The notes under the pieces: model-generated
What the model was told of the DNA's origin: nothing
What the model saw: the letters and a program-made list of their open reading frames with translations, nothing else
Database searches by the model: none
Position numbers and translations under genes: made by a program
Origin: Paraburkholderia sp. BCC1885
GTDB lineage: Bacteria > Pseudomonadota > Gammaproteobacteria > Burkholderiales > Burkholderiaceae
Direction of reading: 5' to 3'
Assembly: GCF_900996235.1 (NCBI RefSeq)
Contig: NZ_CAAJGM010000111.1
Coordinates: forward strand, 682,001 to 746,000
DNA: 64,000 nt
Shown: positions 27,427-35,929 of the stretch, in pieces
Layout: every line of letters begins with the position of its first letter
How positions within the stretch are numbered: the first letter of the stretch is position 1

Positions 27427-28538
27427 TACTTGCCACCCCCGAACGCCGAGGCGCGCATGCGTGTGTCGAGCGCATTGCGCAAGGCGTCGCCCATGAAGGT
27501 CAGCAACAGCAGCGTGATCACCAGCGCCGAGAACGCCGAGATCGAGATCCACCATGCATCGAGGTTGTTCTTGCCTTCGGCGAGCAGTTCGCCGAGGCTC
27601 GGCGTCGGCGGCGGGACGCCGAGGCCGAGGAAGTCGAGACTCGTCAGCGAGAGAATCGCCGCGCTCATGCGGAACGGCAGGAACGTGATGACCGGCGTCA
27701 GGCTGTTAGGCAACACGTGTTTCCACATGATCTGCCAGTTCGACAGGCCCATGGTGCGCGCGGCCTTGACGTAGTCGAGTGAACGGTTGCGCAGGAATTC
27801 CGCGCGCACGTAGTCCGACAGCACCAGCCAGCCGAACATCGACAGCAGGATGAAGAGCAGCCACAGCGTCGGCTCGAAAATCGAGGCGAAGATGATCAGC
27901 AGATACAGGTCCGGCATCGAGCTCCAGATTTCGATCAGGCGCTGGCCGATCAGGTCGGTGCGTCCGCCGTAGAAGCCCTGAATGGCGCCCGTAAGCACGC
28001 CGATCACCACGCCAGAAATCGTCAACGCAAACGCCATCAGCACCGACAGACGGAAACCGTACAGCAGCCGCGACAGCACATCGCGGCCGAACTGGTCGGT
28101 GCCGAGCCAGTTGCTCGACGACGGCGGCGCCGGATACGGATGCGCCGCGAAGTAGTCGATGGTGTCGTAGTGGTAATGATTCGGCGGATACACCGCGAAG
28201 TTGCCGTTGCCCTGGAAGCGCGAACGGATATACGGATCGAGGTAATTGGTCTTGGCCGGGAAGTCGCCGCCGAACAGCGCCTCCGGATAGTCCTTCACGA
28301 TCGGAAAGTAGTAGTGGCCGTCGTAACGCACGATCAGCGGACGGTCGTTGGCCAGCACCTCGCCGAACAGGCTGATGACGAACAGCGTACTGAAAATCAG
28401 CAGGCTCCAGTAACCGAGACGCTGGCTCTTGAAACGCAGCCACGTGCGCCGCCACGGCGACACCGAAGCGACGAGCGTGACGGCCGACGGGTCAGCGGCC
28501 CAGGCGGTTGAATTGGATGCGGGGGTCGACGAGGACAT
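27426..28538 (-). CDS. yejE: peptide ABC importer permease (YejE-type)
   Basis: A 370-residue DppC/OppC-superfamily permease. The YejE hallmark is the large periplasmic insert after TM1 (about 60-150, with YYFPIVKDYPEALFGGDFPAKT and NWLGTDQFGRDVLSRLLYG). The permease signature appears as RAEFLRNRSLDYVKAARTMGLS. The ATG at 28538 lies within the end of yejB (47-bp overlap); the frame's first possible start upstream is a TTG at 28553. Confidence 0.94.
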   Translation of the reverse strand: MSSSTPASNSTAWAADPSAVTLVASVSPWRRTWLRFKSQRLGYWSLLIFSTLFVISLFGEVLANDRPLIVRYDGHYYFPIVKDYPEALFGGDFPAKTNYLDPYIRSRFQGNGNFAVYPPNHYHYDTIDYFAAHPYPAPPSSSNWLGTDQFGRDVLSRLLYGFRLSVLMAFALTISGVVIGVLTGAIQGFYGGRTDLIGQRLIEIWSSMPDLYLLIIFASIFEPTLWLLFILLSMFGWLVLSDYVRAEFLRNRSLDYVKAARTMGLSNWQIMWKHVLPNSLTPVITFLPFRMSAAILSLTSLDFLGLGVPPPTPSLGELLAEGKNNLDAWWISISAFSALVITLLLLTFMGDALRNALDTRMRASAFGGGK

Positions 28539-29544
28539 AGCAGACGTCAGCAATAAGTTTGGTTACAAGACCGATCAGCGTGAACAGAAAGAGCGAACCG
28601 AGTACGACGGGGTAATCGCGGCGGATCACGGAGTCGTAGGACAGTTGGCCCATGCCGTCGAGCGAGAACAGGGTTTCGATCAGCAGGTTGCCGTTCAGGA
28701 AGGCGCCCACGAACGCGGCGGGCAGACCTGTCAGCAGCGGAATCGCAGCGTTGCGCAGCACGTGCTTCCACAGCACGTCGCGCTCCGGCGCCCCTTTGGC
28801 TCTTGCGGTCAGCACGTATTGCCGGCCAATTTCCTCAAGGAAGGTGTTCTTCGTCAGAATCGTGACGATCGCGAAGTTGCCGACCACCGATGCGGTGACA
28901 GGCAGCACGACGTGCCACAGGTAATCCAGCAGCTTGCCGAACAGGCTCAGGTCCTGGAAGTTATCCGAGGTGAGGCCGCGCATCGGAAACACCTGCCAGA
29001 AGGTACCGCCGCCGAACAGCATCAGCAGCAGCACGCCCAGCACGAAGCCTGGAATCGCGTAACCAGCCAGCACCAGCACGCTGGTCACGGTATCGAAACG
29101 GGAGCCGTTGCGCACTGCTTTCGCAATGCCCAGCGGCACGGAGACAAGGTAGGTGAGTATCACCGTCCATAAGCCAAGCGTGATGGACACCGGCAGCTTG
29201 GACTTGATGACCTCCCACACGCTTTGATGCTGATAGTAGGACTGTCCGAGATTGAAGGTCGCATAGTTCTTCATCATCAGGGCGTAGCGCGTGAGCGGCG
29301 GCTTGTCGAAGCCGAACTGCTTCTTGATCTGCTCGAGCTGCTGGGGGTCCACGCCCTGGCTGCCGTGATAGCCGCCACCGCCTGCCCCCGCCTCTCCGCC
29401 ACGGCCTTTGCCGTGGCGGAGTTGCGTCATCACCTGTTCGACCGGCCCACCCGGCACGAACTGCGTGACGACAAAGGTCAGGGTCACGACGCCGATCAAG
29501 GTCGGCACCATCAACAACAGACGTCTAAGAATGTAAGCAAGCAT
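28492..29544 (-). CDS. yejB: peptide ABC importer permease (YejB-type)
   Basis: A 350-residue DppB/OppB-superfamily permease with six predicted helices. N-terminus MLAYILRRLLLMVPTLIGVV is typical, a YejB-type loop rich in Gly and Lys follows (about 42-65), and the EAA-loop region reads RQYVLTARAKGAPE. It starts 8 bp after the stop of yejA. Confidence 0.95.
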   Translation of the reverse strand: MLAYILRRLLLMVPTLIGVVTLTFVVTQFVPGGPVEQVMTQLRHGKGRGGEAGAGGGGYHGSQGVDPQQLEQIKKQFGFDKPPLTRYALMMKNYATFNLGQSYYQHQSVWEVIKSKLPVSITLGLWTVILTYLVSVPLGIAKAVRNGSRFDTVTSVLVLAGYAIPGFVLGVLLLMLFGGGTFWQVFPMRGLTSDNFQDLSLFGKLLDYLWHVVLPVTASVVGNFAIVTILTKNTFLEEIGRQYVLTARAKGAPERDVLWKHVLRNAAIPLLTGLPAAFVGAFLNGNLLIETLFSLDGMGQLSYDSVIRRDYPVVLGSLFLFTLIGLVTKLIADVCYVLVDPRIQFNRLGR

Positions 29545-29552
29545 GGTGAACC

Positions 29553-31496
29553 TCAGTTTGCTGCGGACGGCGCGGAAACCGGCGTGGCTGCGGAGAGCGC
29601 CGCCTGCGGCTTCTTGTACCAGTAGTCGATGATCCAGTCTTCCGCCTGGTACGTGACAGGCGTGGTCTTCGGATACGCCAGCGTCGTCTTGTAGCCGATG
29701 CGGGAATTCGCGTTGTAGTACTGCGGCACGAGGTAATACTCGTTGATCAGCACCCGGTCCAGCGCGCGCGTAGCCGCTTCGAGATCGTCGAGGTTATTGG
29801 CGGAAAGCGCCGCGTGAATCAGCGCATCGACGGCCTTCGATTGAATCCCCGGCCAGTTTTCCGAACCCACCTGGGTCGCCGCCGCGCTGCCGAAACGACG
29901 TTCCAGTTCCGCGCCCGGGATCGTCACCGGGTCGTAGATCTTGGTGGTCATGTCGTATTCGAAATTGTCGAGGCGCTTCTCGTACAGCGCACTGTCGATC
30001 TCACGCATATGCGCCTGGATCCCGAGCGTGGCGAGCGCCTGCATGTACGGCAGGATTAGACGGTCCATACCGGGCTCGTCGTCCATGATCTCGATCGTCA
30101 TCGGATTGCCGTTGGCATCGCGCAACGCACCGTCACGATAGTGCCAGCCGGCTTGCGCCAGCAGATCGCGCGCTTGTACCAGATTGCCGCGCAGCGAATT
30201 CGGCGGCAGCGTGTTGGCCTGCTTCACCGCCGGGCCGAACACTTCAGGCGGCAGGCTGGCGCGGAACGGTTCGAGCAAAGCGAGTTCCTTCTGGCTCGGC
30301 ATGCCTGTCGCGCCGAACGGGCTGGCGTCGAAGTAGCTGTTCAGACGCACGTACTGGCCGTAGAACATCATCCGGTTCATCCAGTCGTAGTCGAAGGCCA
30401 GCGCGAGAGCGTGACGCACCCGCACGTCCTTGAACATCGGCCGGCGCATATTGATCAGGAATCCTTGCATCTGGGCCGGACCGTCCGGCACGTTGACCTG
30501 CTTCAGCAGCCCCGACTTGAAGTTCTTGCCGACGTATTTGCGCGCCCACTGCGTGGCGCTATATTCCACCCGAACGTCCGCGTCGCCGGCCTTGAAGGCC
30601 TCGAGCATCGTGTACTGGTCAAGGTACAGCTTGAAACGGATACGCTCGAAACGGAACATGCCGCGCCGGGTCGGCAGATTGGCCGCCCAGTAATTCGGAT
30701 TACGAACGTATTCGATGTCCTTGTCGTTCTTGCGCTGGGCGATCAGGTAAGCGCCACTGGCGATCGGCGGCGTTGTTGCGATCTGGTCGAACGGAGGGCG
30801 TTTGCCGTCGGCTGTCATGCCCCACTTCGGCGAGAACACCGGCAGGTCGCCGGCAATCAGGGGGGCGTCGCGCTCGGCTCGCTTGAAATCGAAGCGGATC
30901 GTCATCTTGTCGACGACCGTCGCGCTCTTGATGATCGAGAACTGCGCGTTGAACAGCGGCGAAGCCTGCGGGCTCGTCAGCGTGTCGAAGGAATATTTGA
31001 CGTCGGCGGCCGTGATCGGGTCGCCATTCGAAAAGCGCGCGGCGGGATTGATGTGAAAGGTCGCGGAAGTCAGGTCCGGCGCCACCTCCACGTTATCCGC
31101 GATCAACGCGTATTCGGAGGCCAGTTCGTCCCAGCTACGCTGCATCAGCGTGTCGAACATCAGGTTCTGGATGTCCGGCGCAGGCGCGCCACGGACCAGA
31201 AACGGATTGAGCGAGTCGTAGCTCTGCAGTTCGTTGTAGTTCTCGAAACTCAGCGTGCCGTTATTCGGCGCAGCCGGGTCCGCGTAGTCGAAATGCGTGA
31301 AATTAGCGGGATATTTGGGCTGATCGTATTGGGCGATCGCGGAGGCGGCGTGGGCCGGCGTGGCCACCAGGCTGAATGCGCCCAGCAGTGCAGCCGCGAA
31401 AACCGGCACGGCGCGCAAGGCGGCCTGCCGTGTCGCCGATGTGCACGAGATCGTCCATGCAGCGCGCGGCAACCGAAACTTCACAAGTCTCATCAT
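29553..31496 (-). CDS. yejA: peptide-binding lipoprotein/periplasmic protein (YejA-type)
   Basis: A 647-residue family-5 solute-binding protein. The start MMRLVKF (31496, or 31493) gives a long signal peptide ending in TPAHA-A. YejA-type features are YPANFTHFDYADPAAPNNGTLS, the LNPFLVRG segment and the ERRFGSAAATQ region. It captures oligopeptides for YejB/YejE/YejF. It is the first gene of the nine-gene unit; its promoter must lie within 31497-31760. Confidence 0.94.
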   Translation of the reverse strand: MMRLVKFRLPRAAWTISCTSATRQAALRAVPVFAAALLGAFSLVATPAHAASAIAQYDQPKYPANFTHFDYADPAAPNNGTLSFENYNELQSYDSLNPFLVRGAPAPDIQNLMFDTLMQRSWDELASEYALIADNVEVAPDLTSATFHINPAARFSNGDPITAADVKYSFDTLTSPQASPLFNAQFSIIKSATVVDKMTIRFDFKRAERDAPLIAGDLPVFSPKWGMTADGKRPPFDQIATTPPIASGAYLIAQRKNDKDIEYVRNPNYWAANLPTRRGMFRFERIRFKLYLDQYTMLEAFKAGDADVRVEYSATQWARKYVGKNFKSGLLKQVNVPDGPAQMQGFLINMRRPMFKDVRVRHALALAFDYDWMNRMMFYGQYVRLNSYFDASPFGATGMPSQKELALLEPFRASLPPEVFGPAVKQANTLPPNSLRGNLVQARDLLAQAGWHYRDGALRDANGNPMTIEIMDDEPGMDRLILPYMQALATLGIQAHMREIDSALYEKRLDNFEYDMTTKIYDPVTIPGAELERRFGSAAATQVGSENWPGIQSKAVDALIHAALSANNLDDLEAATRALDRVLINEYYLVPQYYNANSRIGYKTTLAYPKTTPVTYQAEDWIIDYWYKKPQAALSAATPVSAPSAAN

Positions 31497-31760
31497 CAGT
31501 ATGCGTAGGTCGCACGCCGGCTTATGGCCAACGCGCGGTTCGTCGGATCGACCTGGGGCGATGCCAACGGTCATCGTCCGGAGTCACTTAAGGCGTCGCA
31601 TGGCGCCTAGGGTTATAGGTTAGCGCGGCAGGCGGGGTCGGCACGAAACCACCCCGTCGCCCACAACAATCCCTGCGTACTTCTCGCGCTGGCCGGGTCG
31701 GCGATACGGCAAGGCTGGCCGCGGCGACGGACGGAGAAGCTCACAGTGTGCTACTTAAAA
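31497..31760. other. intergenic region upstream of yejA
   Basis: About 260 bp between the yejA start and the terminator of the receptor gene. Coding signals are absent. It must hold the yejA promoter; no clear sigma-70 pair or operator was identified by eye. Confidence 0.4.
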
Positions 31761-31761
31761 T

Positions 31762-31802
31762 AAAAAAGAGTCGCTCCGGCGGCACAAAGAATGCCGGAGC
31801 GA
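31762..31802 (-). terminator. rho-independent terminator of the receptor gene
   Basis: On the minus strand TCGCTCCGGC (31802-31793) pairs perfectly with GCCGGAGCGA (31780-31771) across a 12-base loop and is followed by CTCTTTTTTA. It lies about 27 bp after the stop of the TonB-dependent receptor gene. Confidence 0.9.
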
Positions 31803-31828
31803 CCAATCGTCAACAAGCTTACAACTTC

Positions 31829-34471
31829 TTAGAACTTATAGGTTGCGCCGATCTGACCGTAGCGGCCAACGTAGTTATACAGCGACGAATCGTAACCACT
31901 GTTGGTGCCTTCGAATTCCCACGTCGGGTCGAACGGAGGCGCACGGTTGAAGATGTTGTTGATACCAGCATACAGCGTCCAGTGCTTGAAGCCCGTGTAC
32001 TGGGCATACAGGTTGAACTGGCTATACGACGGCACCGAAGGCGTACCCGGCACGATCACCTGGGTGTACGGCGACGTGTACTGCCACGTTGCGGTCACGG
32101 TCCACTGGTGGTATGCCCAGCTCAGGTCCGTGTTGCCGCGCCAGCGCGGCATGGAGGCACCGAACACCGTATCGATTGCGCCGTTGTTGCCCGCGTAGTT
32201 GACCCCGACGCCGTTCTGCGGCATCACGAACTTGTACACGTAAGCCCAGTCAGCGGAGAAGGTGAACGTACCCACTGCGGTCGGCAACGCCTGGCGCAAC
32301 GTCGTCTCAAGACCTTCCGTATTCAGGTAGTTGAGATTTTCGAACGGCAGGTTATAGACCGACTGACCCGGATTGGCGGCGATCAGCGAAGCAATATTCG
32401 CTTCGGCGATCACGTTGGTGACGTTGATCTTGTACAGATCGAGACCAATATCCGTCGTGCGGGTCGGCGACAGTTCGAAACCAATGTTGTAGTTCTTGGT
32501 ACGTTCCGGTTGCAGGTTAGGATTGCCGACCGTGTTCTCGTTGATATCCTGTCCGTTGACCGACTGATACACCAGGTCGGCCTTTTCGGACGTTTCAACC
32601 ATCGTCGGCGCGCGGAAACCACGATTGTACGAAGCGTACATCGTCAGCATCGACACCGGCTGGTAGCGCAGTGCGAAGCGCGGCGAGAACGCACCGCCGA
32701 AGTCATCGTAATGGTCGTAACGGCCCGACTGGCTGAACGTCAGGTTGTGGATGATAGGTACGTCGATCTGGTAGTAAACCGCGGCGACGTTACGCTCACC
32801 ATCAACCGACTGGGTAATCGGATTGATCGTCGCGGTGCTTCCCGGACCGATATATTCGCTCTGGTGCTGGAATTGCGCACCGAAGCCAATACCCACGTCG
32901 CCAGCCGGCAGCGTAAACAGGTTCGGAGTCGAAATCGTCGCATCGATGGTATCGAGCTTCGAAATCGCCAGATCCTCACTGTTCTGGAACAGGCCCGGCA
33001 GGTTCTGCATGGTGGTCGGATTGAACGTAGCCTGGGTCACGCTGCCCAGGTAGTTCGCGAGCACATTGCCGTTGAGCTGGTTGGTATAGGTGTTCGCCAC
33101 TTCGCTTTGCGAATGGCCGTAGGATGCTGCCCAGTTCCAGTCACCGAACCCTGGCGTCGTGAAGTCGCCCTTCAGGCCAGTCGACAAACGATAGAAATTC
33201 GATGTCGAGTTCAGGCCGACGTTGTTGTTCGGGAAGTAATAGGTCAGACCCGTGCCGTCGCCCAGCGTCGCAGGGAACGGTGCAATCGCGCCGCCCGCGT
33301 AATAGAGCGAGGGCGGCACATTCGTCAGCGTGCCACCGTTGAAGCCTTGCGGACCCGTCGTGTAGTCGGTGGTGTTGTAGCTTTCCCATCCGTCGACGAA
33401 GGCCTGAATATGATCGTTGATCTTGAAGTCAGCGTGAACCTTCAGGTTGGTCCGGTCGGTTTGCGGGTCCAGGTCGAAGTTATTCGCACTGTTGAACGCG
33501 CAAATGGTGCCGGGTGCCAGTCCGGACGCTCCCAGGTTCGTGGTCGAGGTCGTGACGTGACCGTTCGCGCAGGGCGTCGCCTGCGGAATTCCGCTGGCGG
33601 GCAGGAAGAACGAAGGCGGCTGGACGATGAAGCCACCCTGACTCTGATCTTTCAGGAAGTTTTCGCCACTGGTCGTGTCGCGCTCACCCAGCGTGAAGCC
33701 ACTCGACTGATAGTGGCTCAGAGCAGCCGTGACGTTGTAACCATCCGAGGCCAGATTGCCGAATCCGCCAAGCGCGCTAAAGGAGCTGGTACCCTGGCCA
33801 CCCTGCGACGCGCCACCCAGACTACCGTCCAGTTGCAGACCCTGAAAGTCGTGCTTCGTGATGATGTTGACCACGCCGGCGATAGCGTCGGAGCCGTACT
33901 GCGACACAGCGCCCGTCTTGACGATTTCGATGCGGTCGACCATGTTGATCGGCAACGAGTTCAAGTCGAAGAACGAGTCGGTGCCGTTCACCGGCAGAGC
34001 GTAGTTTGCAACGCGCTGGCCGTCCACGAGCACCAGGGTGTACTTTTCGCTCATGCCGCGCAGCGCAATACCCGCGCCGCCCGGCGACGTGCTCGAGGCC
34101 GTGCCCTCGCCCCAGCTGCTAGCCGAATTGGCGCTGGTCGAGCGCAGGAAGTCGGTGACAGTAGCGGCGCCGCTGTTCTTGATGTCCTGCTGCGTAACCC
34201 GCTGTACCGACTGGAAACCGGTCTTGTCGGATTGACGGATCAGCGAGCCGGTCACTTCAAACGTCTTCAGCTGCTTGACGTTCTTATTGGATGTCGTGGC
34301 TGCCGCGCCCGAAGCGGCTGCCGGAGCGGCCGCAGCTGCGGTACCCGATGCAGCCGCTGCCGGCGCTGCCGGTGTGCTTTGCGCAAACGCCGGAGCGGCG
34401 ATTGCAGTCGTCAGTGCCAGCTCAGCCCAGATGATTCGTCTGATGGCCAACGCCAATGCCCGTTGTTTCAT
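31829..34471 (-). CDS. TonB-dependent outer-membrane receptor
   Basis: An 880-residue outer-membrane receptor. The signal peptide ends near residue 30 (APAFA-Q), followed by an Ala/Pro/Ser-rich spacer, a TonB-box-like segment (KTFEVTGSLI, about 70-80), plug domain with the signature LVLVDGQRVANYALP and GAVSQYGSDAIAGVVNIIT, and a 22-strand barrel ending in the C-terminal phenylalanine (ATYKF). The ligand cannot be told; this subgroup includes many iron-complex and organic-substrate receptors. ATG 34471 has AAGGGG just upstream. It is energised by the TonB operon at 14499. A strong terminator follows. Confidence 0.95.
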   Translation of the reverse strand: MKQRALALAIRRIIWAELALTTAIAAPAFAQSTPAAPAAAASGTAAAAAPAAASGAAATTSNKNVKQLKTFEVTGSLIRQSDKTGFQSVQRVTQQDIKNSGAATVTDFLRSTSANSASSWGEGTASSTSPGGAGIALRGMSEKYTLVLVDGQRVANYALPVNGTDSFFDLNSLPINMVDRIEIVKTGAVSQYGSDAIAGVVNIITKHDFQGLQLDGSLGGASQGGQGTSSFSALGGFGNLASDGYNVTAALSHYQSSGFTLGERDTTSGENFLKDQSQGGFIVQPPSFFLPASGIPQATPCANGHVTTSTTNLGASGLAPGTICAFNSANNFDLDPQTDRTNLKVHADFKINDHIQAFVDGWESYNTTDYTTGPQGFNGGTLTNVPPSLYYAGGAIAPFPATLGDGTGLTYYFPNNNVGLNSTSNFYRLSTGLKGDFTTPGFGDWNWAASYGHSQSEVANTYTNQLNGNVLANYLGSVTQATFNPTTMQNLPGLFQNSEDLAISKLDTIDATISTPNLFTLPAGDVGIGFGAQFQHQSEYIGPGSTATINPITQSVDGERNVAAVYYQIDVPIIHNLTFSQSGRYDHYDDFGGAFSPRFALRYQPVSMLTMYASYNRGFRAPTMVETSEKADLVYQSVNGQDINENTVGNPNLQPERTKNYNIGFELSPTRTTDIGLDLYKINVTNVIAEANIASLIAANPGQSVYNLPFENLNYLNTEGLETTLRQALPTAVGTFTFSADWAYVYKFVMPQNGVGVNYAGNNGAIDTVFGASMPRWRGNTDLSWAYHQWTVTATWQYTSPYTQVIVPGTPSVPSYSQFNLYAQYTGFKHWTLYAGINNIFNRAPPFDPTWEFEGTNSGYDSSLYNYVGRYGQIGATYKF

Positions 34472-34843
34472 TTTTCCCCTTCTCACTCGTCAGTAAGGCC
34501 ACACCTGTTGTGCGAAGAGAGGTCTCTTGAACCTCTCTACTCTTTTGCGGCGACGTTGCGCCGCGTTTGCCGTCAAAGTTGCTCCGTGGCCGCCCAACTC
34601 CACGGCCCGTTTACGTCTAGCAGCGAGATAGACGGAGCACTCCGATTGTTTAATTTTGTACTGCTAAAGACCTGCTCATTTCACGCTTTTCTTTCAACTT
34701 CATTTCGGCCGCTTGATGAATGCCAGCTCGTGGCCGGACCGTTCATGAGTCGACTCGTTTTGTGTATTCATGCTCCGGGTTAACCTGTAGCACTACTAAT
34801 GGATGGATTCCGATTGACCCATCTCAAACACAAGCACTTTCGC
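34472..34843. other. intergenic region upstream of the receptor
   Basis: About 370 bp, AT-richer than average. It contains the receptor's 5' leader with an inverted repeat at 34516-34538. No riboswitch class or Fur-box sequence was recognised, and no gene is supported. Confidence 0.4.
34516..34538. promoter_or_regulatory. inverted repeat in the receptor leader
   Basis: AGAGAGGT (34516-34523) and ACCTCTCT (34531-34538) form a perfect 8-bp inverted repeat with a 7-base spacer, 45-67 bp upstream of the receptor start. It may be an operator or an mRNA hairpin. Confidence 0.5.
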
Positions 34844-35419
34844 CTAAAACAATCTTGGTGTTCCAACCCAGACCAGCACCGTCTCTTCGCCAGCGGTGTT
34901 CGCCCAGGCATGCGGCACGGTCGACTCGTAATGCGCGGTGTCACCGGCCTGCAATATGAACGTCGTACCTTCAAGGGTGAGAGCGATCTGGCCGCTCATC
35001 ACGTACAAAAATTCTTCGCCCGCGTGTGTCGTCACTTCCGACGGTTGCTGCCCCGCCGGCATCTTCACCAGAATCGCTTCGAGCTTCCGGTCCGATGCCA
35101 GATTGGTCAGCCTGCCAAACAGGTTTGCCGAATCGGCAAAGCCAAAAAATTTCAGATCTTCACCGCGACACACCGACCTCGCTTCAGTCGGCGTATCGAC
35201 GAAATACTGCACCGTCACGCCCAGCGCCTGCGCGATCCCGACTAGCGAAGTAATCGACGGAGTGGCCTGCCCCCGTTCCACCTGCGACAGGAACGGTTTG
35301 GAGATGCCTGCTGCTTTCGCCGTTTCATCGAGCGTGCGCTTGAGCCGTTGCCGCAACGCGCGAATCTTGCTGCCTATTGCGAGTGCGGCTGATGCCTTCT
35401 TATCAAGTGGCGGAACCAT
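34844..35419 (-). CDS. XRE-family regulator with cupin sensor domain
   Basis: A 191-residue regulator: helix-turn-helix in residues 15-75 (LRQRLKRTLDETAKAAGISKPFLSQVERGQA) joined to a C-terminal cupin (about 110-185, with HAGEEFLYVMSGQI and AGDTAHYESTVPH). The family includes SutR/PuuR-type repressors of amine, sulfur or amino-acid pathways. I chose the ATG at 35419. It lies upstream of the receptor gene on the same strand, 370 bp away, so a regulatory link is possible but not shown. Confidence 0.9.
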   Translation of the reverse strand: MVPPLDKKASAALAIGSKIRALRQRLKRTLDETAKAAGISKPFLSQVERGQATPSITSLVGIAQALGVTVQYFVDTPTEARSVCRGEDLKFFGFADSANLFGRLTNLASDRKLEAILVKMPAGQQPSEVTTHAGEEFLYVMSGQIALTLEGTTFILQAGDTAHYESTVPHAWANTAGEETVLVWVGTPRLF

Positions 35420-35734
35420 AGCAAGACAGAATCCAGTAGTCAAAATTTGTTTGATATAACCAAATTAAGTTTCATCGGGTGCGCGACGTCCGGCACGAAG
35501 TCGGCTAAAAAAATTGGGTGGGCGTTCGACCATGGTGAAAACCGGATGGGGCCGGTTACCTGGGCGACGGACAAATTCATCCAGTGTCACTGGAAGGTTG
35601 AATGCACAACTACAGTGCGACTGCGCACCCTTCCAGGCTGAAATCATTGAGTTGATAAACGAAATCGGTGCACGCGGAGCCGGCGAAAAATTCGCCGGTT
35701 TGGCGCGAGCGCTTTGATGCGCCTGACGAATCGG
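35420..35734. other. intergenic region, left part
   Basis: Part of a 510-bp gap between the regulator and uvrA. No gene or known motif. The promoter of the leftward XRE-cupin gene should lie near 35,430-35,500, where the sequence is AT-rich. Confidence 0.4.
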
Positions 35735-35795
35735 ACGATATCAAGACAAAATCGTCCGTCAAACTTTTTTTGATAGGAACAGACAGTGTTTAGAG
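35735..35795 (+). repeat. dispersed 61-bp element, copy B
   Basis: Aligns gap-free to 14028-14088 on the opposite strand at 51/61 positions, including the T7 tract followed by GATAGG and the TGTTTAGAG end. In this copy CGGACGAT (35732-35739) and ATCGTCCG (35751-35758) form a hairpin upstream of the T-tract, but that stem is not preserved in copy A. Confidence 0.7.
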
Positions 35796-35885
35796 CTTTT
35801 CCTCGAATCGAGAGGTGAACTCCAGGCGTCAAAGCGTATGTAAAACGCATTTGAGAGTAAATGACGCCGTCCGCCGCAAGCCGGG

Positions 35886-35927
35886 AAAACCCTCGTCGCA
35901 AATTTGCGACAAAGGTTCCCCCGAGGG
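35886..35927 (-). terminator. probable uvrA terminator with internal palindrome
   Basis: On the minus strand CCCTCG (35927-35922) and CGAGGG (35895-35890) enclose the perfect 16-bp palindrome GTCGCAAATTTGCGAC (35895-35910) and are followed by TTTT. It begins 3 bp after the uvrA stop codon. Confidence 0.55.
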
Positions 35928-35929
35928 CA

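Noticed and set aside
24350..27475. single 1041-codon frame reading through tldD and yejF
   Set aside because: The upstream half is a frame shadow of yejF; the true start of tldD is the ATG at 25786 overlapping the yejF stop.
31748..34783. 1011-codon open frame antisense to the TonB-dependent receptor
   Set aside because: The receptor on the minus strand has signal, plug and barrel motifs; the opposite frame has none.
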